In this document: piece by piece, positions 37,827 to 45,723 of the stretch | Position numbering within the stretch: position 1 is the first letter of the stretch | Layout: the number at the start of each line of letters is the position of its first letter | NCBI GenBank assembly: GCA_947448735.1 | Contig: CANFOS010000023.1 | Location: forward strand, 1 to 64,000 | DNA length: 64,000 nucleotides | DNA from: Comamonadaceae bacterium | Lineage (GTDB): Bacteria; Pseudomonadota; Gammaproteobacteria; Burkholderiales; Burkholderiaceae_C | Reading direction: 5' to 3' | Position numbers and translations under genes: made by a program | The notes under the pieces: generated by a model | What the model was told of the DNA's origin: nothing | Database searches by the model: none | What the model saw: only the letters and a program-made list of their open reading frames with translations

Positions 37827-39056
37827 ATGACAAGTCCCTGGACCATTTGTAACGCCACCTTACCTGGACGTGATGGGCGTTGGCGCGTCAGCATTCACGC
37901 TGATCGCATCATCAGTGTTGAGCCAGATACCTCGGGCGATCGCGCAGATGTCGATGGGCGAGCCTGGAACGCTGGCGGGCGACTGGTTTCGTCAGCCTTC
38001 GTTGACCCGCATGTTCACATCGACAAAGCGCTGATCAGTGACAGGGTTGCCGACGGTGCAGACGTTGCAGGCTTGAGCGAGGCGATTCGCGCCGTGCGCC
38101 TGCTCAAGGCGGATTTCACGGTTGAAGATGTGGCTGCACGGGCGAGGCAGTCGCTCAATATGGGCTTAGCCCATGGCACCACAACAGTGCGCACCAATTG
38201 CGAAGTAGACCGCTACGTGGGTCAGCGGGCTGTGGAAGGCATCAACAGGGCTGCCCGTGCCATGGCTGGCAAGGTGGACGTACAGGTCACCGCCTTCCCG
38301 CAGGAGGGCTGGTTCAACACCGCTGGAAGCCTTGAAGACGGCGCTGGCCCCTTCATCACGGAGGCGGTGGAAAAAGGGGTCAGGATCGTTGGCGGAAACG
38401 TCAACCGTGCCATTTGGCCCTCTGACCCAGAGCGGCAGGTAGACGAAACTTTCGCGCTGGCCAAACTGCATGACTGCGACATTGACTACCACCTCGATAA
38501 CTGGGACGCAGAATTGGCTTTCACGCTGCCCTATGTCGCTAAAAAAACGATAGAGCAGGGCTGGCAGGGCCGTGTGGCCGTGTCCCATATCGCATCGCTG
38601 GCCTGTGTCAGCCATGCTGTGGCGATCGACACGATTGACCTGATGAAAAAAGCTGATCTGCAGGTCTGCGTTCTGCCAACGCGCATTCGCCTGACCAGGA
38701 CTTTGGAGCTGATGGAAGCCGGCGTCAATGTCTCGTGCGGCACTGACAACATGCGCGATCCTTTTGTCCGCTTTGGTGATGCCGACCCGCTCAAAGCCAT
38801 GCTTTTACTGGCGCAGCTGACCAAGCAACTGCATAACGCTGGGCTCGAAAAGGTGTGGCAGACCATGACCAGCAACGCCGCGCGAATGCTGCGGCTTGAA
38901 AGCTACGGGTTGGCGCCAGGCTGCCTGGCTGACCTGATCGTGCTGGATGCCCCATCCGTTCCTGACGCTATTTTGCAGCAGTCCACCAGGCTCGCTGTGG
39001 TCAAGCGCGGGGTTCAGGTATCCGGGCCGGTGCAGATTGCCCCCGCTGCGTATTGA
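37827..39056 (+). CDS. Cytosine-deaminase-like amidohydrolase with altered acid
   Basis: A 409-residue TIM-barrel metal hydrolase closest in layout to CodA and AtzC. Metal ligands: H62 and H64 (DPHVHIDKAL), H222 (YHLDN), H254 (VSHIASL) and D307 (CGTDNMRDPF). In CodA the motif is HCDE, with the Glu acting as proton shuttle; here it is HLDN, so position 225 is Asn. The fold is clear, but ordinary deamination is doubtful. It lies between the two binding-protein genes. It may hydrolyse or deaminate the imported ring compound. Confidence 0.82.
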   Translation: MTSPWTICNATLPGRDGRWRVSIHADRIISVEPDTSGDRADVDGRAWNAGGRLVSSAFVDPHVHIDKALISDRVADGADVAGLSEAIRAVRLLKADFTVEDVAARARQSLNMGLAHGTTTVRTNCEVDRYVGQRAVEGINRAARAMAGKVDVQVTAFPQEGWFNTAGSLEDGAGPFITEAVEKGVRIVGGNVNRAIWPSDPERQVDETFALAKLHDCDIDYHLDNWDAELAFTLPYVAKKTIEQGWQGRVAVSHIASLACVSHAVAIDTIDLMKKADLQVCVLPTRIRLTRTLELMEAGVNVSCGTDNMRDPFVRFGDADPLKAMLLLAQLTKQLHNAGLEKVWQTMTSNAARMLRLESYGLAPGCLADLIVLDAPSVPDAILQQSTRLAVVKRGVQVSGPVQIAPAAY

Positions 39057-39094
39057 CTCAGCGTATTGATTCATCAACCAACCGAAAGAAAACC

Positions 39095-40114
39095 ATGAAA
39101 CTATCCCGCCGCTTTGCCTTGTTAGCCCTGTGCGCAGCGCTTTCACCTGCTGCCGTTTTAGCGCAGACCAAAATCAAGATGGTTCTGAACTGGAAATACG
39201 AAGGCGCCCAGTCGTGGTTTTTCCTGGCCCAGGACAAAGGTTATTTCAAGGCCGAGGGGCTGGACGTCGAGTTTGACCAGGGCGAAGGTTCGGCCGCATC
39301 CATCCCCAAGGTGGCATCGGGCGCATACCAAGCTGGCTTTGGTGACCTCAACGCCTTGATTGATCTGGCTTCAAAGCGGCCAGCCGACGCGCCAGTGGCG
39401 GTTTACATGATGTACAACACCCCCCCGTTCACGGTGGTGGTCAAACAGGACAGTCCGATCAAGACGCCCAAAGACCTGGAAGGAAAAACCATCGGTGGGC
39501 CGGCCAACGATGCTGCGCTCAAGCTGTTCCCGGCCTACGCCAAGCTGGCAAAAATCGACGCGAGCAAAGTCAATGTGACCAATATGGCGCCTAACCTGCG
39601 TGAGCAAATGCTGGCGCGCGGTCAGGTCGATGCGGTGTTTGGCTATGTCACCACTGTCACTTTCAGTGCCAAGGCGATGGGGCTGGACCCAGCCAAAGAC
39701 CTGCGGTTTATCCGCTACGGCGACTCGGGTATGGATTTGTATTCAAACGCCGTGTTCTTCTCAAAAAACTTTGTTGCTGAAAATCCAAAAGCGGTTCAAG
39801 GCTTTGTGAAGGCGCTTAACCGGGCCATCAAGGAAGTGGCCGCCAACCCTGATGCCGGTGTTGATTTCGCCATGAAGCGCGAGCCATTGCTCAAGCGCGA
39901 CGTGGAAAAAGAAAAGCTGCTGGCGACGATTCGTAACGACATGAGCCATCCTGAGATTGCGCGTATCGGTCTGGGTGACGTTGATGATGAACGCCTGAAA
40001 AAGGCCATCGGTATCGTGGTGGAGGCCAATCAACTGCCCCGCACCCCCACCACGGGTGAAGTGTTCAATCGCAGCTTTTTGCCTGCGCGCGCCGAGCGGC
40101 TCTCGAAATTTTAA
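39095..40114 (+). CDS. NMT1/THI5-like substrate-binding protein 2
   Basis: A 339-residue paralogue of the binding protein at 36764. Signal peptide MKLSRRFALLALCAALSPA, cleavage near VLAQ. The mature start KIKMVLNWKYEGAQSWFFLA and FDQGEGSAASIPKVASGAYQ mirror the first protein block by block. The ATG at 39095 follows GAAAGAAA; the frame is open 14 codons upstream. Two receptors for one permease may widen ligand range or capture both a substrate and a derived product. Confidence 0.88.
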   Translation: MKLSRRFALLALCAALSPAAVLAQTKIKMVLNWKYEGAQSWFFLAQDKGYFKAEGLDVEFDQGEGSAASIPKVASGAYQAGFGDLNALIDLASKRPADAPVAVYMMYNTPPFTVVVKQDSPIKTPKDLEGKTIGGPANDAALKLFPAYAKLAKIDASKVNVTNMAPNLREQMLARGQVDAVFGYVTTVTFSAKAMGLDPAKDLRFIRYGDSGMDLYSNAVFFSKNFVAENPKAVQGFVKALNRAIKEVAANPDAGVDFAMKREPLLKRDVEKEKLLATIRNDMSHPEIARIGLGDVDDERLKKAIGIVVEANQLPRTPTTGEVFNRSFLPARAERLSKF

Positions 40115-40139
40115 AGTTTTTCAGAAAGACAACATTCCC

Positions 40140-40931
40140 ATGGATCTCCAACTCAAAGGCAAGGTAACCGTGATCACTGGACCGGCCAAAGGCATGGGCC
40201 GGGCTGTCACTTTGGCATTCGCGCGTGAGGGCGCGACCCTGGTGCTGGCTGGCCGCGATATTGCCGCCATCGAGCCTGTTGCTGCTGAGGCGCGTGCCCT
40301 GGGCGTGGATGCGCTCGTCGTATCTTGTGACATGACGGTGCCGGCACAAACCGAGGCGCTGGCAGCCGATGCAATGCGAGCATTCGGGCGCATTGATGTG
40401 CTGGTCAATGTGGCGGGCGGCTCCGGCCCCATTGGCAAGACAGGCTGGGAAACCAGCACCGAAGAATTCAATGAAATTGTGCAGCTCAACATGACGGGCT
40501 GCTTTAACACCATGCATGCGGTGATACCAGAAATGATTGCACGAAAAAGCGGCAAGGTGGTGAATGTGGGCGGCACCTTTGGCATGCGTGGGCGCGCGGG
40601 GCGCATGGCTTATTCGGCATCGAAGTGGGGTCTGCGCGGAATCACCAAAAGTTTTGCACTGGAAGCCGGCCCTTACGGCATCAACGTGAATTGTGTGGCG
40701 CCCGGCATGGTCGATGGACCACGCTTTCGTGAGAAGGTTTGTGCAAACATGGCCGAAAAGCTGGGCATCACGCTTGAAGAAGCCATGACAAGGCATGCTG
40801 CCGATTACGCGCTAAAGCGTGTCACGAATGACGACGATGTTGCCAATGCGTGCCTTTTTATGGCCAGTGATGTGTCGCGTCAGATCACGGGTGTCGACCT
40901 GCCCGTCGACGGCGGCTGGGCCATGCTGTGA
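40140..40931 (+). CDS. Short-chain dehydrogenase without the usual Ser
   Basis: A 263-residue classical SDR. TGPAKGMG (13-20) binds the nucleotide, NVAGG and N117 are in place, and Y158-S-A-S-K162 is the catalytic pair. The Ser normally 13 residues before Tyr is G145 (VNVGGTFGM), with T146 next to it. The C-terminal VDGGWAML is typical. It may still oxidise or reduce a ring carbon or alcohol, using Thr, or may bind without catalysis. It sits among hydrolase genes and probably makes the substrate of the next enzyme. Start at 40140 after AGAAAGACA. Confidence 0.85.
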   Translation: MDLQLKGKVTVITGPAKGMGRAVTLAFAREGATLVLAGRDIAAIEPVAAEARALGVDALVVSCDMTVPAQTEALAADAMRAFGRIDVLVNVAGGSGPIGKTGWETSTEEFNEIVQLNMTGCFNTMHAVIPEMIARKSGKVVNVGGTFGMRGRAGRMAYSASKWGLRGITKSFALEAGPYGINVNCVAPGMVDGPRFREKVCANMAEKLGITLEEAMTRHAADYALKRVTNDDDVANACLFMASDVSRQITGVDLPVDGGWAML

Positions 40932-40942
40932 AAGGAAACCAC

Positions 40943-42412
40943 ATGAAAGAAGTGGACCTGGTCATACGGGGTGCCCGTGTGGTGTCTGCCGATCAGATCA
41001 TCCAAGCCAGCGTTGCCATTGCGGGTGAAAAGATTGTCGCAGTGGGCCATGATGACCTGATGCCAGTTGCACGTGAAGAGATGCGCGCTGACGGCCTGTT
41101 TCTTTTGCCTGGGGCGATCGACAGCCATGTGCACTTTCGTGATCCAGGCTATCCAAACAAGGAAACCTGGAAGACTGGCTCGGCCGCAGCGGCCTGTGGC
41201 GGTGTCACCACGGTGTTTGAAATGCCCAACACCAATCCGCCAACGGCAACGCTGGAAGCCTTGCGGCTCAAGCAGAAGGCTGCCGAGTCGTCTTATGTGG
41301 ATTTTGGCATCCATGGGCTGTTAGGCGACGACACGGTAGACCACCTTGAAGCGCTGCTGGATGCGGGGGTGACGAGTTTTAAAGCGTTTGTCGGCAACAC
41401 CTTTGGTAATTTGCCGGCACCGACCGATGGTGCCTTACTGGAGGGCTTTGAAAAACTTGCCCCGCTGGGTATTCGCACCGTGGTGCACGCAGAAAACTCA
41501 TCCATCCTGAGCAGACGCCAGCAACACATGCAGCTGGCCGGGCGCATTGACGCACTGGCGCATCTGACCGCGCGACCTGCTGTGGCTGAAATTGAGGCCA
41601 TTGGCCGGGTGCTCACCCTTGCCGAGTGGACCGGCGCGCGCGTGCACATTGCTCACCACAGCGCAGCCGATTCTTTGTATCTGCTGCGCGAGGCCAAACG
41701 CCGCGGGGTTGATGTGACAGCCGAGACCTGTCCGCAATATTTGCTGCTCAACACTGAGCACATGCTCAAGCTTGGCGGCATCATGCGGGTCAATCCACCC
41801 ATCCGCGAGGCTCGCCACAACCAACCGCTCTGGGACGCGTTGATGGATGGCACCATTGACATGATCGCGACTGACCATGCGCCACATGCGCCAGACGAAA
41901 AGATGCGCGAGAGCATCTGGAATTGCGATTGCGGGTTTCCGGGAGTGGAAACGCAAATGCCGCTGATGCTGACCGAAATCAATCGAAACCGTGCCACTTT
42001 GATGGACTATGTCCGCTGGAGCGCTGTTGCCCCAGCCAAGGCCTGGGGTCTTTATGGGACGAAAGGCGTCATCGCGCCGGGTGCGGATGCTGACATCACA
42101 CTGATCGACATGCATCGTGCTGGCGTGCTGTCTCAAAACCGGCTCCAGAGCATCAGCAAAATTTCGCCGTGGCATGGTCGTGCCGTGCAGGGCTATCCGC
42201 TGCATACATTGGTTCGCGGCCGTTTCGTGATGCGTGACGGCAAGCTTGTGACAGAAGCAGCGGGCTGGGGCCGTTCCGTCAAAAGCGTGCAAAAAATGCC
42301 AACCCCCAAGCCGCGCAACACAGAGCACTACAGCAGCGCCATCCTTCAGACGCCCCAAGGCGTGCCCGTCAATGCGTTGCCAGTGGGCGAGCCAGTGAAA
42401 GACGACGCATGA
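40943..42412 (+). CDS. Dihydroorotase/hydantoinase-like cyclic amidohydrolase
   Basis: A 489-residue binuclear-metal cyclic amidohydrolase (allantoinase, dihydroorotase, hydantoinase group). H62 and H64 (SHVHFRDPG), the carboxylated K147 (TSFKAFVGN), H182 (VVHAEN), H238 (HIAHHS) and D311 (ATDHAPH) are all present, so it should be active. ATG at 40943 follows AAAGGAAACC; an in-frame ATG at 40928 overlaps the previous stop. The C-terminal 50 residues extend past the fold. It likely opens or closes a five- or six-membered ureide ring. Its stop overlaps the next start. Confidence 0.87.
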   Translation: MKEVDLVIRGARVVSADQIIQASVAIAGEKIVAVGHDDLMPVAREEMRADGLFLLPGAIDSHVHFRDPGYPNKETWKTGSAAAACGGVTTVFEMPNTNPPTATLEALRLKQKAAESSYVDFGIHGLLGDDTVDHLEALLDAGVTSFKAFVGNTFGNLPAPTDGALLEGFEKLAPLGIRTVVHAENSSILSRRQQHMQLAGRIDALAHLTARPAVAEIEAIGRVLTLAEWTGARVHIAHHSAADSLYLLREAKRRGVDVTAETCPQYLLLNTEHMLKLGGIMRVNPPIREARHNQPLWDALMDGTIDMIATDHAPHAPDEKMRESIWNCDCGFPGVETQMPLMLTEINRNRATLMDYVRWSAVAPAKAWGLYGTKGVIAPGADADITLIDMHRAGVLSQNRLQSISKISPWHGRAVQGYPLHTLVRGRFVMRDGKLVTEAAGWGRSVKSVQKMPTPKPRNTEHYSSAILQTPQGVPVNALPVGEPVKDDA

Positions 42413-43545
42413 GCGCACAACGGCATCAAAAAGTCGATGTCTGGCGTGTTCCTTGCCGGAGTCCCGCTGATCTTTCAGGCGTTCAGGCGCTGATAGATGC
42501 TGGCGATCTGGTACCCGCCGAGGTGGTTGCGGTGATGGGAAAAACAGAGGGTAATGGCTGCGTCAACGACTTCACGCGCGAGTACGCCAGCGCCGCTTGG
42601 TGCCAGTTGTTGGCGCCAGCGCTGGGCTGCGCCCCGGAGCAGGTTCACGCCAGGGTGGCATTGGTCATGTCGGGCGGCACGGAAGGCGTTTTGTCTCCCC
42701 ACTTCACGGTGTTCACCCGGCGATGGCTCCCGGCTGCTCCCGATGAACCGCAAAGTTCAAAGCGCCTGGTGGTCGGTATCGCAAAAACGCAAGATTTTTT
42801 ACCTGAAGAAATGGGTCGGGTCGCTCAGGTCGATGCGACGGCTCGCGCGACCTTGGCGGCGATGCGCGATGCGGGCATCAGCGATGCTGCTGATGTTCAT
42901 TTTGTCCAGGTCAAATGCCCACTTCTGACGTCTGCAAAAGTCAACGATGCACTGTCGCGGGGTGCTTTGCCTGTCACGCGTGACAGCTATGAGTCCATGG
43001 GCTATTCGCGTGGCGCGTCTGCGCTGGGCGTGGCTGTGGCGCTTGGAGAGCTTCAGCGTGCGCAGGTCAATGACTCAGCGATCTTGTCGGACTGGGGTCT
43101 TTATTCGTCGCTGGCATCGGTTTCTGCTGGCATTGAACTGGAATGCAATGTGGTCATTGTGCTGGGTGAAGCTGTGACCAGTCAGTCCACACTGCGAATT
43201 GCTCACACAGTGATGAAAGATGCCATTGATGCTGCGAGCGTGAGAAAGCTGCTAAACGCAGTGTCGGGCCTGAACTCACAAGACGATTCAACCTTGCTTG
43301 CGCAGCGTGTTGTCAGCTTGTTGGCCAAGGCCGAAGCAAGCCCGGACGGGCGGGTGCGGCAATCCCGCCACACCATGCTGAACGATTCGGACATTCACTC
43401 GACGCGGCATGCCAGGGCCGTGGTTGGCGGGGTATTGGCATCGGTCATTGGCCACTGCGAATTGTACGTATCGGGTGGTGCTGAACATCAAGGCCCAGCA
43501 GGTGGTGGCCCTGTAGCGGCCATCATTCGCATGGCTAACACCTAG
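42409..43545 (+). CDS. Cyanuric acid hydrolase/barbiturase-family enzyme
   Basis: A 378-residue ring-opening amidohydrolase of the AtzD/TrzD/barbiturase family. This rare fold has three repeated units, each with a Ser-Lys pair; all are present: K45 (VMGKTEGNGC) and S88 (VMSGGTEG), K169 (VQVKCPLLT) and S239 (SVSAGIE), K307 (LAKAEASPDG) and S355 (YVSGGAEHQGPAGGG). By recall its sequence runs close to AtzD along the whole length. The family opens cyanuric acid to carboxybiuret or barbiturate to ureidomalonate. No biuret or allophanate hydrolase is nearby, so cyanurate is not an assured substrate. Confidence 0.92.
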   Translation: MSAQRHQKVDVWRVPCRSPADLSGVQALIDAGDLVPAEVVAVMGKTEGNGCVNDFTREYASAAWCQLLAPALGCAPEQVHARVALVMSGGTEGVLSPHFTVFTRRWLPAAPDEPQSSKRLVVGIAKTQDFLPEEMGRVAQVDATARATLAAMRDAGISDAADVHFVQVKCPLLTSAKVNDALSRGALPVTRDSYESMGYSRGASALGVAVALGELQRAQVNDSAILSDWGLYSSLASVSAGIELECNVVIVLGEAVTSQSTLRIAHTVMKDAIDAASVRKLLNAVSGLNSQDDSTLLAQRVVSLLAKAEASPDGRVRQSRHTMLNDSDIHSTRHARAVVGGVLASVIGHCELYVSGGAEHQGPAGGGPVAAIIRMANT

Positions 43546-43589
43546 AGCGTTGTGCGCACGTCAGTCGCCTCCATTTTTTGAAAGACACC

Positions 43590-44453
43590 ATGGCTAATTC
43601 ATTCATTCAACTGTCAGATGTGATGCTGCGCTACGGCGGGGGAACGCTGGCGCTGGATCACACCACGCTGGGCATCGACGAGGGAGACTTTGTGGCGCTG
43701 GTTGGCCCGAGTGGCTGCGGCAAGTCCACCATTCTCAAGTTGGTGGCGGGGCTGCTTCAACCCAGTTCTGGCGCCGTCATCGCAGGCGGGCGAGAAGTGG
43801 GTGCAGTTTCCTCTGGGAACTCAGGCGGAAACCATGCCAGTGCCACACCTCGACTGCGGATTGGACTGGCTTTCCAGAATCCGACGATGTTGCCTTGGCT
43901 GACGATACTTGAGAACGTGATGATTCCACTGAAAATTGTGGAACCCTTTCGCGCGGAATTCGCACGCAAAAAACGGGGTGAATACAAAGATCGCGCGGAG
44001 TCATTGTTGGCTCAAGTGGGCCTGGCGGGTTTTGGTGACAAGCGGCCCTGGCAACTTTCTGGCGGCATGCTGCAGCGTGCCTCGCTTTGTCGGGCGCTTG
44101 TGCACGATCCCGAACTGCTATTGCTCGATGAGCCGTTTGGTGCGCTTGACCAGTTCACCCGGGAGGAGTTGTGGGACATCATGCAGGCTCTCTGGATGGC
44201 GAAAAAGCCGACGGTGTTGCTGGTGACCCATGATTTGCGCGAGTCAGCGTATCTGGCCAATCGCATTTGCGTGATGAGTTCACGCCCGGGACGCATTCTG
44301 GAGACACGAGCGGTTCCGTTTGACAGGCCGCGTACGCTAGAAAGCAGCTACTCGCCGGAATTTGCTGCGCTTGTGCAGCAACTGCGTATGCGTATTGCTG
44401 ATGCACGCCGCAACGTCGAGGCTGTGGCCCCAGAGCAGGCGGTGGCAGCATGA
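43590..44453 (+). CDS. ABC ATPase of the heterocycle importer
   Basis: A 287-residue nucleotide-binding protein of the SsuB/TauB/nitrate class. Walker A is GPSGCGKST, the signature reads LSGGMLQR, Walker B is LLLDEPFGALDQFTREELW and the switch is VTHDLRESAYL. An insert of about 20 residues after the first strands (GNSGGNHASATPR) is unusual. ATG at 43590; a TTG at 43578 is possible. It serves both binding proteins through the permease at 44450, whose ATG overlaps its stop. Confidence 0.92.
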   Translation: MANSFIQLSDVMLRYGGGTLALDHTTLGIDEGDFVALVGPSGCGKSTILKLVAGLLQPSSGAVIAGGREVGAVSSGNSGGNHASATPRLRIGLAFQNPTMLPWLTILENVMIPLKIVEPFRAEFARKKRGEYKDRAESLLAQVGLAGFGDKRPWQLSGGMLQRASLCRALVHDPELLLLDEPFGALDQFTREELWDIMQALWMAKKPTVLLVTHDLRESAYLANRICVMSSRPGRILETRAVPFDRPRTLESSYSPEFAALVQQLRMRIADARRNVEAVAPEQAVAA

Positions 44454-45232
44454 GCACCGTCACACCACAGATGCGCCAGCGCCTGCTGTCTGCCTTTGCG
44501 CTGATCGCATTTTTCGCACTTTGGGAGTTTGCCTGCTTTGCAACTGGCGTTTCTGATCTGATCCTGCCGCGCCCGAGCCAGATCGCACGGGTTCTGTTTG
44601 CCAAAATGCCGCTGCTCTGGCCGCACACGGTTCAGACCCTCTACACCACCCTTGCGGGTTTCGCCATGGGCGTGCTTGCCGGCATTTTTATCGGGGTGGT
44701 GATTGGATCATCAAAGCTGGCCTACGACGTGGCTTATCCTTTACTGGTAGGTTTTTCCAGCATTCCAAAAGTAGCTGTGGTTCCGCTTTTCGTGGTGTGG
44801 TTTGGGTCCGGTACTGTGCCCGCCATTTTGACGTCCATGGTCATCAGTATTTTTCCGGTCGTGGTCAACGTGGCCACGGGGCTTGCCAGCACTGAGCCGG
44901 AGCTTGAGGACGTCTTGAAGGTTTTGGGTGCGAGCAAGCGTGACGTACTGTGGAACGTCGGCTTGCCGCGCGCGCTGCCTTACTTGTTCGCGTCTCTCAA
45001 AATCGCCATCACGCTGGCTTTTGTCGGCACTGTTTTGAGTGAAACCGTCGCCGCCAACAAAGGCATTGGCACGGTCATGATGATTGCAAGCGGGAATTTT
45101 GATGTCCCCCTTGTTTTTGCCGGTCTTTTTCTGCTAGCAGGCATGGGCGTCGCGCTCTACGCGTTGTCCTCGTTGATTGAACATCGCATGACCGGGTGGG
45201 CACAACGCAAGACTGAAATGGTGATGGCGTGA
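44450..45232 (+). CDS. ABC permease of the heterocycle importer
   Basis: A 260-residue inner-membrane permease of the SsuC/TauC type with about six membrane segments. The EAA-type loop is ASTEPELEDVLKVLGASKRD followed by VLWNVGLPRALPYLFASLKI. It overlaps the ATPase gene by ATGA. Only one permease is present, so it should act as a homodimer with the ATPase and either binding protein. Confidence 0.92.
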   Translation: MSTVTPQMRQRLLSAFALIAFFALWEFACFATGVSDLILPRPSQIARVLFAKMPLLWPHTVQTLYTTLAGFAMGVLAGIFIGVVIGSSKLAYDVAYPLLVGFSSIPKVAVVPLFVVWFGSGTVPAILTSMVISIFPVVVNVATGLASTEPELEDVLKVLGASKRDVLWNVGLPRALPYLFASLKIAITLAFVGTVLSETVAANKGIGTVMMIASGNFDVPLVFAGLFLLAGMGVALYALSSLIEHRMTGWAQRKTEMVMA

Positions 45233-45275
45233 TGTCAAACCCCTCAACAAATTACAGAACCCAAGGAAAGCTGTC

Positions 45276-45692
45276 ATGAGTCGTATCAAGATTACCGCTG
45301 GTGGCCTGCATTTCGTTGCAGAAACCAATCCGCACGCACCATTAACCGTAGCCGCCTTTTTAAAGCTGCTGCCTTATCGTCAAAAATTGATCCACGTGCG
45401 CTGGAGTGGTGAGGGCTGTTGGGTGCCGCTGGGTGACTTCAAGCTCGGCGTCAGCTTTGAGAACCACACCAGCCATCCTTCGGCGGGGGACATTCTTTTT
45501 TATCCTGGTGGCTACAGCGAGACAGAAATTATCCTGGCCTATGGAGGCTGTAGTTTTTCCAGCAAGATGGGGCCTCTGGCAGGTAACCATTTTCTGACCA
45601 TCACCGAAGGCCGTGACCAACTGATGACGCTTGGCAAAAAGGTCTTGTGGGAAGGTGCGCAAGACGTTGTTTTCGAGTTGTCAAGCCATTGA
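45276..45692 (+). CDS. DUF3830 protein (cyclophilin-like fold)
   Basis: A 138-residue protein that fits DUF3830. The family has a cyclophilin-like beta barrel and no known activity. RIKITAGGLHFVAETNPHAP, LIHVRWSGEGCWVPLGDF and HPSAGDILFYPGGYSETEI are the recognisable blocks. The ATG follows AAGGAAAG. It ends the operon, 43 bases after the permease. In my experience such genes accompany amide and ureide catabolism, which suits this neighbourhood. Function unknown. Confidence 0.8.
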   Translation: MSRIKITAGGLHFVAETNPHAPLTVAAFLKLLPYRQKLIHVRWSGEGCWVPLGDFKLGVSFENHTSHPSAGDILFYPGGYSETEIILAYGGCSFSSKMGPLAGNHFLTITEGRDQLMTLGKKVLWEGAQDVVFELSSH

Positions 45693-45723
45693 AGCCGAAA
45701 CAAGACGGGTACTCGGTTTTCCG

